From assembly GCA_963921195.1 (NCBI GenBank), contig OY992538.1, forward strand, positions 5,852,330 to 5,916,329: a stretch of DNA of 64,000 bases. The letters are read 5' to 3'. The notes beneath the pieces are model-generated. The model worked only from the letters and a program-made list of their open reading frames with translations. It had not been told where the DNA came from and did not search any database. This document shows, piece after piece, positions 33,794 to 45,659 of the stretch. The stretch is from Pegoplata infirma. Taxonomy: Eukaryota; Arthropoda; Insecta; Diptera; Anthomyiidae. A program made the translations under genes and the position numbers. Numbering within the stretch: position 1 is the stretch's first letter; each line of letters opens with the position of its first letter.

Positions 33794-34435
33794 CATAACT
33801 TTTGGTTTAAATTCTGAACTATAACAACTTTTTAAATAGCATTTTTTTGGGAAAAGGTCAATTGAAATTCGAAAAAAATCAATTGAAATTTAATATCAGT
33901 TGAATTTTAGTTCAAAATTTTTGAAATCAGTTTTCATTAAATGATTTTGTTTTTAATTTTAATGGATTTTTTTACGAATTTAAATCATTGGCGTAGGAAG
34001 CCAACATTTCTGGGGGGGGCTAAGCCCCCCTAGATTTTTTTTAATTTTTTGGTATTTTTTTTTAATAAAAAAATCCAGACCTATTCCTAAAGCGTTCCCT
34101 TTAACATGCGTATAATTGTCCTAGAAACGAATGCCCCCGAAAGCGGTTAAAAATTCATATTTTTTTTTTTTTTTAATTTTGATTCTGTAGATTTTTCGGA
34201 AATTCAGAACTCCTAGATATGTTTTGAGAATGAAAGATTTTTAATGTTTTTCCTATAGTAAACTCATTAGATTACTATGATTTTTTTCAAGAAAAAGTTC
34301 TAATGATTGCAAAAGTTGATGATTATTAGTCAAAATTCTCAGATTCTTTCTTTCAATAACTTTTGTCTATAAAAAACACCTTAGAATTTAGAAACTTTTT
34401 TAATTCAAAGAAGTTAAAATATTTTCCTGAAGGTA

Positions 34436-35494
34436 CACACAAAAAATTATTGGCTAAAAAATTTCAATTAAATCTATTGATCAACAAAATTTAAATGAGT
34501 CAATTATTGTTTTGATCAACATTTTTGTTATTTTTTTTAACTATCAAATTACAAATTTTCAACATACCAGATTTTTTTTGCTTCAATTTATTTGAATACA
34601 TTAATTCAAAAATATACTTTTTACTACGGTTTTACTTTTTTTTATTGTCGGCAACTTATTGGAAAGCAAAAAATATGAATTTCTTCATAATTTTTCCATA
34701 AGCGTGGAATTCATTTGTTAAATCAATAAATTTTTATACCCTCCAACTACAGTATGGGGGTATACTCACTTTGTCATTCCGTGTGTAACGCATAAAAATA
34801 TCGGTCTAGGACCCCATAAAGTATATATATTTATGATCAGTGATCGATTCTAAGACATTCTAGCGATGTCCGTCCGTCCGTCCGTCCGTCTGTCCGTCCG
34901 TCTGTCCGTCTGTCCGTCTGTCCGTCTGTAGTTAACACGATGCAGTCCAAAATAAAAGAGCTAGACTCCCGACATTTGGCACAAATATGTCTTATGTTAA
35001 TAGGCAGGTTAAGTTCGTAAATGAGCAAAATCGGACCAGGGGGAAAAAAGTTCCCCCTTGAAGAACTAAACCAACCTCTGAAAAAATACACTTTTTTACA
35101 TGTTTTTTTGTATTTTTGTTAAATAAATGAAACATTTGTTATATTTATCGGGATGGGAAGGTGCTGTCAACATCCCCCCTTTGACCCCCATCACCCCCCC
35201 CCCCAAAAAAAAAAAACAAACGCCCCTGACAATTTTTTTTTTTACATTTTGGAGGGTATAAAAGATTCGGCACAGCCGAATTTAACACTCTTACTTGTTT
35301 TAATTGACTTTAAATAAAAAATCAATCAAATTTTTGATCAAAATCGAAAAAATGATTAATTGAAATAAAAATCAATTAATCACCTACAATTTGATGATTG
35401 ATATAACAATTTTGTTTATCGGAGGAGTTTCAATTAAAAAATTAATTGAATCCGCGTTTTTGTTGATTGACTTTCGTTTTCAATTCTTTCTGTG
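34436..35494. mobile_element. TA-flanked CACACAAAAAATTATTG MITE inside the hAT-type element
   Basis: TA (34434-34435) precedes CACACAAAAAATTATTG, and TTTCTGTG is followed by TA (35495-35496). Copy 1 of the hAT-type element has a single TA there (2442-2443). It is itself split by a mini-me-like element. Confidence 0.85.
34728..35301 (+). mobile_element. mini-me-like element (third nesting level)
   Basis: It begins TTTTTATACCCTCCAACTAC, then TATATATATTTATGATC, the core GACATTCTAGCGATGTCCGT and a (GTCY)n run (34868-34928), and ends GAGGGTATAAAAGATTCGGC...TTACTTGTTTT. A TA stretch, a conserved core and a GTCY microsatellite is the published layout of dipteran mini-me elements. The host MITE copy at 29206 lacks it. 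The Arg/Thr-Asp-Gly frame read from the GTCY run is not a gene. Confidence 0.75.
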
Positions 35495-35812
35495 TAAACC
35501 CTAAGATTCGGTAAAGTTTTTATTACTGACAAAAACATCAGATTCATATAAAAACTTTTTTCAATAATTCAGACTATTTTTCAATGGGAAAAACTATTAG
35601 ATCTTATATAATAATCATTACGAGTCCTTAAGACTCATTGAATAATCATAACGAGTCCTAAAGAATCATTACATATTATTATTATTTAGTGTTGCAAAAA
35701 TTAATGAAATCATTAAATTATTAAAAAAAAAAAAATTGTGAATAATTAAAATTCTGGGGGGGGGGGGGGCTAAGCCCCCCCAGACAGGGCTATCTACGCC
35801 TATGATTTAAAT

Positions 35813-36479
35813 TGATGTCTTTCAAAATTCAATTCAATTGTCCTATTTTAAACTTCAATTGAATTTTAAAATTATTATGTTTTTAAATTTAAAATCGAAT
35901 CTTCAGTAGAAATTAATCTTTTTATTTCACAGTTAACTGGTTAAACTTCCTAATTGCACTATGTTATATTTTGTTATACTGAAACTACAAATATTTAAAG
36001 TGTATCTGTCACTGGAGGAAACTGATACTTGTTGGGAATTATTTTCGTTGTGTTCTTGTTTGATGCGTTCCTTTTATTGATTGAAAATATTTAATTTATT
36101 TCCTTGAAAATGAAATGTATTTTTCTCTAGAATTTTTGTTACATAAGTTTTTTGAAAATTTTATTTGTATTCGAGAAGAAAAGCGTATATGTCTGCATTG
36201 CAAATGATACGAAAGTTTATTTTTCTATTTTGTTTTGTGATTTTTTTTATTTAACTTGACTGGCAAAATAATAAGTTTTTTCAACGGTGATTTTCTACAT
36301 GGTATTAGGGATGCCAAACGGCTAGTTCTGGAACACAATTTTTTGGGGACTATACTATATCCTTCTGTAAACACCTAGGCAGAAAATTACAGATGGAAGA
36401 GGGCTAGAAAAGTACCATAAATGTTTACAAACTCATTTTATATGAAATGCGATTCTTTTAAATTTCAAGTTTCTCAAAA
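35813..36479. other. No feature recognised
   Basis: AT-rich DNA without gene, RNA or element ends that I can support. Confidence 0.35.
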
Positions 36480-36890
36480 ACCTGATGCAATGTAAAGTTT
36501 GGAGACCGGATTTGTGACCAGGAGAATACTGGTAATCATGTGTAATATGATTAGGAGCGTAAAAAATTATTTTTGGGGAAATAAGGCAGCATTGAAAGAC
36601 AATTGGTGCTCTAAGGGTTAAGGAAACTGACCAAATGAATTCTGTGTCATTGTTTAAGCTTTACCCTCGACTTGTTTTTAAGTCGCTATCACATCGGGTT
36701 CATCCGCTATGAGTTGTAAAAGATGTCCAAAACGTCGATTTTTTCGAAGTTTGACCTAAATTTTTTCAAAAATCTGATGTGATGGAAAGTTGGAGACCAG
36801 ATTTGTGATAACTAGAACTACAACACTGGAATTAGCTGCTTAAGGTCCCGTCCTAGTTGCAAGTTTTTTTTAATGTTCAGTAGTGTCATG
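36480..36890 (+). repeat. Single copy of a dispersed repeat of about 310 bp
   Basis: CGACTTGTTTTTAAGTCGCT, CACATCGGGTT and CCAAAACGTCGATTTTTT, with the flanking GGATTTGTGA and CTAAGGGTTAA blocks, match 59560-60010. An inverted fragment is at 58440-58495. Confidence 0.65.
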
Positions 36891-38039
36891 GATCCCGTGT
36901 GGATCACTTGCTCCTAAAAACACCACTTAATTTCTAAGCACTGGAATCTAAATTTCGAAATCCTAAATCCCTTTAATTTTAATCCCTATTGGTACTTTTG
37001 GATTAACTTTTCCCATTATTCCTAAAATGTGACCAACTATATACAAGTTATACAAAAAAGAAATTAGATAAGTTCCAGTTCAAATTCCAAAGAAAAAAAT
37101 GGCAACCCTCTTCTTATTCTATTGCATTACATTTGACGTGTTTTGTAGTCAGAAGAATAAGTTGAACTTGAGTTTTACAGCGATATTATTGTCAATCTTC
37201 ACAAAATAACACAAAAAATGATGTTGAAAAAATATTTCCAATGGTAACATTTACCCCAGGTTTCTGTAATTCAAATGTCATTCGACTGCGACGAATTTGC
37301 ATGTATTTTGTTAATGTTTGTATTGAAATTTTACAACACAAGCATTTAATGTTGCCAAAAATAACTGGTTTCTAGCGAAATTATTAAAAGCATTTGAGTG
37401 ATATCAGTTCAAAAGTTGTGAACGAAAATGTAAGGACACCGCGAAAATTTTGGTACATTTCACATAACCTCAAAATACAAAATACTTTAATTCAGCTGCT
37501 GGTTAACATATATGAACATAATTGAATACCGAAAGTTATTTAAGTACAATTACATACATAAAAACATTTTTTTTTATCCCAAGACTTTTTTGGAGGATTT
37601 TTTTTCCAAAAAAATTTTTTTTGCAGATATTTTTTCCAAACATTTTTTTTTGACGGATTTTTTTTCCCAAAATTTTTTTTTTGTAAAATGTGTTCCAAGT
37701 CCGTTACCCTTTCTAACAGAGATGCCAACTATTTGAGAGCAAAACGCGCACAAAAATTTTATAAACGGTTAAAAACGCGTAAATTTGCTTAAAAAAAGGG
37801 TAAAAAAGCACTGGACGTTTTTTTTTAATAGATGAAAAAAGTAAAAAAAAAAGCATTTTTACTCAAAAATTGTTTTTTTTTTTGATAAGTTTGTTGGTTA
37901 AACCTTTGAGCAACCGATATAAATCGTTGTACAATTTTACATGGTCTGCATTTTCCGCTTAAAAAGCCAAATTTAGTCTTTGAACTTCACCCAGATCAGA
38001 ATTCAAATATTAAGCCAAAATACAAAAAAACCTACAAAG
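36891..38039. other. Unassigned DNA with a palindrome-family fragment
   Basis: 37256-37330 (CCCCAGGTTTCTGTAATTC, GACGAATTTGCATGTATTTT) is half of the palindrome family at 42801-42928. 37560-37690 is a T-run-rich tract that creates Phe-rich and Lys-rich frames on opposite strands. No gene. Confidence 0.4.
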
Positions 38040-38335
38040 AATGGCGTTTTCATAGAGGTTGGTTTAGTTCTTCAAGGGAAAACATTTTCCCATCAGTCCG
38101 ATTTTGCCCTTTTTTTCTGCACTTAATATAACCAATGGTCATTGACGAAAATACAATATATTCGTGCCATATTTCAGGCGTCTAGCTCTTAGACAGACGG
38201 GCATTCAAAAAATGTCTTTGAATCGATCATAAATCAATAATATATATACTTTGTGGGGTCTGCGACGATTATTTCGATACGTTACTCTCGAAATAACAAA
38301 GTAAGTATACCGCCATACCTTGTTTGGAGGCTATA
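38040..38335 (-). mobile_element. Degenerate mini-me-like copy
   Basis: GGTTGGTTTAGTTCTTCAAG, a shrunken AGACAGACGGG microsatellite, AATATATATACTTTGTGGGG and the terminal GTAAGTATACCGCCATACC keep the order of the complete copies, with many substitutions. Confidence 0.6.
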
Positions 38336-38519
38336 AAAATTAATTTTAAAAAGCAATAAAAGCACCAAGTGAAAATTTAAAAAGCACCAATTTGGTGCGT
38401 TTTTCTAATTTGGCACTAGGTCTAAAATTTTCGCGTTTTGACACATCAAAAAGCACTAGATCTAGCGCGAAAAGCACTAAGATGGCATCCCTGCTTACTA
38501 AAGATATATCGTATTGAAC

Positions 38520-39790
38520 GATACGATCGATCTTTAGTTAGACTCTTTAATAGGTGTAGAAAACGCACACAAAAAAATTTTGAGAAATAGGCTTCTATTT
38601 GTTGCCAACAGACTGATTTAACTTAATATTGTGCAACATTTTTATATGGGAATTATATCCAAAAATTCCAAAATTATGCCCATTTCCAATTTAAATTGGA
38701 CTTGATTAGGTTACCAAAGTAAGCGTTGAACACTAAAAAACTAAATTTGTGAAATCTGAGAGATTTATGTGAGAATCGGAGTAGTAGTAATGTGTATGTT
38801 CTGGGGCAAGCAGAGGAGCAGCAGAGGAGCGGCAGAGCTCCGGGCAGAGGATCAGCAGAGGATCAAAATGCGGGCAGAGGATCAGCAGAGGATGGTCAGA
38901 GGATCAGCAGAGGATCAAAATTCGGGCAGAGGATCAGCAGAGGATCAAAATGCGGGCAGAGGATCAGCAGAGGATCAAAATGCGGCAGCGGATCAGCAGA
39001 GGTTGGGCAGATGATCAGCAGAGGATCAAAATTCGGGCAGAGGATCAGCAGAGGATCAAAATCCTCTGCCCATCCTCTGCTGATCCTCTGCCCGAATTTT
39101 GATCCTCTGTTGATCATCTGCCCAACCTCTGCTGATCCTCTGCCCGAATTTTGATCCTCTGCTGATCATCTGCCCAACCTCTGCTGACCCGCTGCCTGCA
39201 TTTTGATCCTCTGCTGATCCTCTGCCCATCCTCTGCTGATCATCTGCCCGCATTTTGATCCTCTGCTGATCCTCTGCCCATACTCTGCTGATCCTCTGCC
39301 CGCATTTTGATCCTCTGCTGATCCTCTGCCCATCCTCTGCCAGCAGCTCTGCCCGGAGCTCTGCCGCTCCTCTGCTGCTCCTCTGCTGCTCCTCTGCTTG
39401 CCCCAGAACATACACATTACTACTACTAATCGGTATAGAACCACAAGTGGAACTGATCCGATTTCTTTAAAATTTATATCATGGAGATTTGTGAATAAAA
39501 GTATGTTTACCTGCTGAATTTCAAAAGGATATCTATTATAAGACAGTTATTATAATCATTTTAACCAACTTTATGGGGGACGTTTGTTGTCCAATTTCAA
39601 TAGGCTTCGTCCTTGAGCCAAAATGAGCTCAAATTTTAAATTCCAGGATAATTTATCCAAAATTGTGACCTGTATCGTGCTTATAACGTTTACATGGACA
39701 GACAGGCGTACGGACATCGCTCAAAAAAAGTTGATCTTGGAACAATATTTCGGAAAGTTACAAACATCAGCACAAACCTGTTATCATTTC
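38520..39790 (-). mobile_element. Long mini-me-like element interrupted by a foldback element
   Basis: 38560-38779 and 39428-39790 are collinear with 54640-54850 and 54850-55440: AATAGGCTTCTATTTGTTG, TTTATGTGARAATCGG, CCGATTTCTTT, CCAATTTCAATAGGCTTCGT, ACATGGACAGACAG. The microsatellite is reduced to two or three units here, against dozens at 55155. Confidence 0.65.
38780..39427. mobile_element. GC-rich foldback transposon
   Basis: AGTAGTAGTAATGTGTATGT at 38780 is exactly mirrored at 39427, and AATCGG flanks both ends (38774-38779 and 39428-39433). The left arm (38780-39063) and right arm (39064-39427) are inverted arrays of a 30-bp unit, GGGCAGAGGATCAGCAGAGG plus ATCAAAATGC, with shorter AGCAGAGG units near the ends. 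The arms differ in unit number (about 284 and 364 bp). Terminal inverted repeats built from short tandem units are the foldback (FB) design. Long frames across it (RGSAEDQ repeats) only reflect the 30-bp period. No transposase. Confidence 0.88.
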
Positions 39791-40024
39791 AACTTTGGAA
39801 TGACGTCGTTGACTAGAAACGGGTATGATTCGCCAACGTTGGTACCGTCGCCGCCAACTTCATTCCAACGTTGGCCCGTTGGTATATTTCTGCCTGGGTG
39901 CTATTTTGACGATTTTATACCCAACAAATTAAAAAAATAGAAATAAAATTTTTGATTGGACATAAAAATTTTGTATGTATAACAACAAAGAGAATCAGGA
40001 AAATTTTCAAATTGTTCTTAATCA
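39791..40024. other. Fragment carrying a CCCAGGCAGAAA end
   Basis: 39835-39900 has CGCCAACGTTGG motifs and ends ATATTTCTGCCTGGGT, the right end of the family at 31913-33511. The rest is AT-rich. Confidence 0.5.
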
Positions 40025-40595
40025 CACTCAGAAAATTATGTAAGTTACTATATGTTAGTTGTTTGTATATTTTACAGTAGTTAGTTATTTTCAACTACAA
40101 AGTCAGTTGTTTTTGTATGAAAAATATCAAACAACTATTTCTGTTAGTTATTTTAAGTAGTTTTTTTGAATAACTAACAAAAAAGTACTGTGATGTAGTA
40201 ACAGTTATTTAAAGTAGTTAATTTAATTTTTTTATCTCTGAAAAATTTTCAAAGTTTTTTTTCCAAAAAATAAAAATAAATTTTAATTTTTTTTTATTTT
40301 TCACAACTGAAAAAAAAAAACAAAACAGAAAAAATGTGGTCTTCAATTTTTTTTTCTGAAAAATTTTTAAAAAAAAAAAATTATTTATTGATTTTTTTAT
40401 TTTTACTACATTTTAGTTGTTTTGACTACAAATGTAAGTAGTTTTTACTACATAAGTCAGTTGTTTTTTGTCAGTTAAAATAACTAACATTGTTAGTTGA
40501 TTTAACTGAAAAAGTAGTTGACCCCAAAACAACTTACAAAGTAGTTATTTTAACTGACATTTTCAGTTGATTTTACTAACATAATTTTTTGAGTG
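40025..40595. mobile_element. CACTCAGAAAATTATGTAAG element, uninterrupted copy
   Basis: CACTCAGAAAATTATGTAAG and AACATAATTTTTTGAGTG form the ends, flanked by CA on both sides (40023-40024 and 40596-40597). It is the reference for the interrupted copy at 19021-21912. Confidence 0.85.
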
Positions 40596-41978
40596 CAGTC
40601 ATTGGATTACTGCAGTACTTTTGGCATCCGAATTGTACACAAAAGTACAATTGTACTGACTTTATCATCCCTGATTCGTAACAATAAAAATTTTTATTAT
40701 TTATAAAAAAATCTTTCAAATGTAATAGTTGGTCACATTAGTTTTTGTTAACACAATTGTTTAACTGTTTTTTAAGGATAAGGAAAATGAAAACAAAAAC
40801 TTTGCATTTTCTATGGTGTTTTCATAGAACTTGAGGTCGGTCATAAAGTAATTGGGTTCCTTTAAGCTACACTAATAAACTCACTCACCTCTCAACTTGA
40901 GAATGTTTACGTAGGATTTCTTTTATGTCTATTGTATTTTGAAAAAAAAAAAAAACTTTATGTAACCCAACCGTTGGGTTTTTTTTCTGTTTTGTTTGCA
41001 CGTTACCAATTGTTGGTTTTTATTATTCATACAAAAAAATGCAAATAAAACAGTTTTTAATATTTTTTATGTACCAGTAGATAAATGTGGTTGTAAGGTT
41101 CTAGTAACTGTCGTTTACCTTGTACAATATGTCTTCCTTTGTACTGTTTTGTGGGTGACTTGTGGGTTACTTCTTGTTCAGTTGAAGGTGTGAGTTAGGG
41201 TCTTCCGTCCGTTGTACATCTTTGTACGACAATAACGCAAATATTATTTGAAATGTCACCATTTGTAAACGTTAAAAATGTGTATGTTGTTCTTTCTGTT
41301 ACTAGGTTTTTTTTTTTTTTTTTTTGAAACCTTGAAATATTTAGAAATTACAAAATTATGTCAAAATGTTTTTCATTTTTTTTGGTAACAGGACTGTGAC
41401 TTCAACCGTTTGCTTTATATAAATTTTGAGAAATGGAATATTTTTGCTTTAATATTTTATTAAATGTATCACTTGAATACTAATGTCTTACCTTGATAAG
41501 TTCATGTTTCTTTTTAGAGATTACAGAGGAAGACATAAATATTTTAGGAAATTATTACATAATACTGTTATTTGGGTAAAAACAATTTTTTTAAATAATA
41601 TTTTTTATTATCTTGAAAATACTTTGAATTCTGTTTTAATTTGTAAATTATTAAAAATTATTTAAAATCTTGAAAATATTGCAAAGAAAGTCAAAGTCAG
41701 TGGGTTTGGTTTAGATCCTCAGAGCTTTTTGAGAAAATTTCGTTTCATTCTTAAGTTCTATATCTAATAATCTTGTTCTACTAGCTAAATACGTATACTT
41801 TATGCTATAGAAAAATATATTTGTTAATCATACGCTTTGTTGTACGTTCAAGCAATTTGCTACACCATTCAAATATGCAATTCGTAAAAGATTAATTGTA
41901 GAACGTCAATTCTGTTTGGAAGTAGTTTCAAAGTTTTTGTCTTAAAAGCTCCCGTGTAAAAAATAAAACTTTTAAGAT
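40596..41978. other. About 1.4 kb without recognised repeats or genes
   Basis: This is the longest stretch in the repeat-rich region without element ends. Short hydrophobic frames at 40996-41193 and 41483-41665 have no donor, acceptor or motif support. It could be conserved intronic DNA; I cannot tell. Confidence 0.35.
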
Positions 41979-42282
41979 CTACCCAAGTAAAAATGTAAGG
42001 GGTCAGAACTGATCTGAAAAATGGATCGCTAAGATTAGATCAGTTTTAATCGGATGGATACAATTTCATCCGAAAAATGGGTTTATCTAATTATATAAAC
42101 CCATTTTTCGGATGACATTGTATCCGTCCGATTAAAACTGATCTAATCTTAGCGATCCATTTTTCGGATCAGTACTGATCTTTCAAATCTCGGATCAGTA
42201 CAGATCTTACTCGGATCAGTACTGATCTTTCAAATCTCGGATAAGATATGATATATATGAATAAACATTTTTACTCGGGTAG
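41979..42282. mobile_element. Hairpin MITE, CTACCCRAGTAAAAATGT ends
   Basis: CTACCCAAGTAAAAATGT and ACATTTTTACTCGGGTAG (one mismatch) are the ends. GAAAAATGGATCGCTAAGAT on the left pairs with ATCTTAGCGATCCATTTTTC on the right. A CGGATCAGTACTGATCTTTC unit is tandemly repeated near the right end. Confidence 0.78.
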
Positions 42283-42800
42283 TTAGATTTCAAAATTGGT
42301 TGTATCAAGTTGGATCAGATAATACAGGCTTTCAAAAAGGCAAAAATCGCGATTTTTCGCATTTTCAACCACAAATAACTTAAATTCTAGACGTTATGGA
42401 AAAATCTGGAGTACATGTTTGGAATCAGCGAGTCAATCTAAATATTAAATAATTTTCTATGAAAACTCAAATATCCAAAAACCTTCATTTTCTTAGGCAG
42501 TGTTTTTTCTTATTCGACCTATAAATTCTATTAAGAAAGATTACTGTAGCTAGAGGTCACATTTCTTTACTAATCATAACGATGATATTGTCAAAATAAC
42601 AATTCTCAAGAAACTATTTCTAAAGTTGTTTGTTTGAAATTGATTGGTTTGGTCATTTTGTAAGACTTAATCGACACTTGTCCGACCAAACATACCATCA
42701 AAACAAAGATCTGTATTACTGACCATTTGTACATACATGCGATAGTTCTCTAACGCGAGTAAGATGTTCACTGCTTTTGTAGTATTTCCTCTTATACTTA
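42283..42800. repeat. Unassigned DNA plus degenerate 24.6-kb-family copy
   Basis: 42515-42670 (GACCTATAAATTCTATTAAG, GAGGTCACATTTCTTTACTA) is a decayed single copy of the arm at 24640-25015. The rest is unassigned. Confidence 0.5.
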
Positions 42801-42928
42801 CCCCCAGTTTCTGTAATACGAACGCCATTCGTTTGTGACGAATTTGTGTGTATTTTGTTATTGTAACAAAAACAAAATACATTCAAATTCGTCGCAGACG
42901 AATGGCGTTCGTATTACAGAAACTGGGG
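42801..42928. mobile_element. Palindromic MITE, CCCCAGTTTCTGTAATACGA
   Basis: CCCCAGTTTCTGTAATACGA and its exact mirror end the 128-bp element. The arms pair almost fully through GAACGCCATTCG. A diverged half copy is at 37256-37330. Confidence 0.78.
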
Positions 42929-43626
42929 TTTTATATGAATAGAGGGTGAGGCGTGCTATCCTTTTATTTAAATTCTATTTTAAATTTTATAGTAATAAAA
43001 ATTATTTATAATTTGACCTATAAATTCTTTTGAGAAATATTATTCCTGGTCGAGGTCACATATCTTTACTAATCATTACAATGATATTTTAAAAGTAACA
43101 ATTTTCATGACAATATAAAATTGTTAGTTTAAAATTGATCATTTTGCAAGATTTACTCGACACGTCCTTGGCAGAAAAAAAAATCATCAAATCGTTTTTA
43201 AAGTACATACTTTAGCGTTTCCAGAAACTCATGTTTTTTTTTGTTTCGAGTGCTTTTAAAACGTTTGAAGGATAATATCAAGGACCCGAAATTTTCTTGC
43301 AGGGTCCCTACAAATTTCCTTGGTTTAAGTACAGGACTATGATCTTTTGTCTAAAACATATTTCATATTTTTAACAATGGTTCACATGATTGTTTAGTTC
43401 TTCAAGAGGGAACTTTTTGGCCCTGGACCAATTTTGTTGATTAACGAACTTAACCAGCCTATGGCAATAAGACATATTTAGTTTAATTTTCAGAAGCCTT
43501 TCTCATTTATTTTCGAATGTTTGGAGCTTTCCACAGACAGGCCGATATTTCGATACATAATTTTCGGAATGAAAAGAGTTTACCCCAGTACTGTGGTTGG
43601 AGAGTATAAAAAACATTTAAAAAGTA
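42929..43626. repeat. Degenerate 24.6-kb-family and mini-me-like fragments
   Basis: 43012-43165 is a second decayed copy of the 24640 arm. 43395-43610 follows the mini-me-like order (TTTAGTTCTTCAAGAGGGAA, a lone ACAGACAGG, GGTTGGAGAGTATAAAAAAC) but has lost its microsatellite. Confidence 0.5.
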
Positions 43627-44138
43627 TACTCAAGAAAAAAAACCTTGTTAAATTACAAGAAAAACTTGTAACTTTTTTTTGTTCGCTACCTCCTATTTGA
43701 CAACAATTCCTAGTAATTTTACAAGCTTTTTACCATTAATTTTGTAATTTTACAATGCTTTTACCAATAAAATTGTAAATTTAAAAATTTTTTGACACGA
43801 TAAAATTTACAGAGGTTTCGTAATTTTACTAGATTTTTTGCTAATATTAGTAATATTACAAGATTTTTGCCAATAATTTTGTAATTTTACAAGCTTTTTA
43901 CTAATAAAATTGTAAATTTACAGTTTTTTTGCGCAATTAAAATTACAAGGAATTCTCGTAAATTTACTAGATTTTTTTTGGTAAAATTATGTTGGAAATT
44001 TGTAAAATTACAAAAAAAAAATGTAAAATTACAAAAAAAAAATTTAAATTTCGATTTGTTAAAAAACAATGAAAACTGTCAAATATTTGTAAAATGGGAT
44101 TACGTGACTTTTCCTAGTAATTTGACAAAGTTTTTTTT
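43627..44138. mobile_element. GTAATTTTACAAG-type element
   Basis: Starts at about 43627 with TACTCAAGAAAAAAA and ends near 44145 with TTTTTTTTGTGTGTA. The body alternates TTTTGTAATTTTACAAG-like motifs, as in 18165-18490. Confidence 0.55.
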
Positions 44139-45659
44139 GTGTGTATAACTTCTTGTGGGGCACTTTCCAAATACTGCTTCATATTTTGATTTGTTTTTTT
44201 TTTATCAAAATCCCTTAAGGTATTTTTGCTCTAATTTAATAGGTTTTCCATTTTATATAACAAAAATAAATGTGCATAACATATTTATTTTTATTTAAAT
44301 ATTTTTTTTTTTTTTTAATTTTTCAAGGTTATAATTTTAAAAGTCTTAATAACAAGCATTAAGGATTTGGTTTTAATTAAAATGTTTTCTTATAATTACA
44401 CATAAATCTTGTGATACGTTATTTTCTAATTAATTATGGTACGCTGAGCAAGAATATTCAAACCTTTGGGATTTGTAAAAATAACCTTCAACATGTAGAT
44501 TTCATGTAAAGTTCCTTCTCTTAATTAAAAAGTGTATTGTTAATCTGTTTTTAATAAATGTTAATTAAATCCAGTGTTGCTATAAGATTTAATGGTTAAA
44601 TTTAAGCTTATTTACCTATAATACGAGTAAAACCGTCCGACAGCTTCAGCAAAAAAAAATCTGCTAAAAGTTTGCTAATTCAAATTAAAAGTCATTTTAC
44701 AGATTTTTTGACAGAGCTTTTCTTTTGAGTGTAACACTCATAGTAAAATACCTGTCTCTCTCTCGATATAATATTAATACACCAAAACAACAAACAAATA
44801 GTTTTATTTACGAAATTCTTTGTTTGCATCAATTAAAAATAAAATTGATTTCAAGCGCATCACAAAATTGCTTATATCAAGTAAAAATTTTAAATTTTTT
44901 TATTGAGAATGTTTTTTAATTAAAATTTGACTACATTTAATTTAAAATTTAATTGAATTAATCAGGCAATTAATGGAACATAAATTTCAATTAATAAATT
45001 AATTGAGCTCGTTAATTTAAAAAAAACAGCTTCATATCAAATAAATGTGTAATTGAATTAAAAATAGGCAACAAATTTTTTTGTTTACTCTAATAATACT
45101 CTTATAATATCAAATAAATGTGTAATTGAATTAAAAATAGGCAACAAATTTTTTTGTTTACTCTTATAATAAATAGTAAACACATTTTGCGTTTTAATAT
45201 CTTCTATCTATTAGATAAAATTTGCGTCTTTTGCTATGGAAAACTACATAATTTTATAAACTAGTTTTGGTTTTGAGTATACCAAGCAACCCCCCAAACA
45301 TCCAATATATTGCTGGTGACTCATATGTTAATCAAAATTACACATTTTAATATAAATCAGATTCGCGTTCATAATGTATAAGCAAAAATAAAAAACAACA
45401 AAAAAATTAGAAACAAAAAAAACTTTAGAATTATTAATTTTTTTTTTTTGAAAACCACATTTAAACAAAGAATCATCATTCGTTTTTTGTTTCATTACGT
45501 ATTTTTAGATTTTTTTTTTTAACAGAGCGGTTTATTATCATCATCACACAATACAACAACAAAGCAAAATAAAAACAAAAAGTAATCAAAAAAGGTTTGC
45601 ATGTAAACGAAATATTAAATGCATAAAAGTAGATCATCACAGATTAAACTGACGACTAG
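44139..45659. other. AT-rich DNA with a 73-bp tandem duplication
   Basis: ATCAAATAAATGTGTAATTG at 45036 recurs at 45109 (period 73), including AAAATAGGCAACAAATTTTT. 44630-44732 carries CCGTCCGACAGC and a TTTTGAGTGTA end, pieces of families seen at 46.3-48.9 kb. No gene. Confidence 0.5.

Larger units (their letters stand above)
33986..35804. mobile_element. hAT-type element, family 1, copy 2 (interrupted)
   Basis: The ends are the same as at 2005-2771 (CATTGGCGTAG and CTACGCCTATG), with a perfect 8-bp duplication ATTTAAAT (33978-33985 and 35805-35812). Without the insertion at 34436-35494 it is almost the same length and sequence as copy 1. Confidence 0.92.

Noticed and set aside
34837..35091. 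84-residue minus frame with TDGRTDGR repeats
   Set aside because: Translation of the GTCY run in the mini-me-like element.
38769..39444. Several 73-120-residue frames rich in RGSAEDQ and FDPLLILCP
   Set aside because: They follow the 30-bp unit of the foldback element on both strands; no coding gene.
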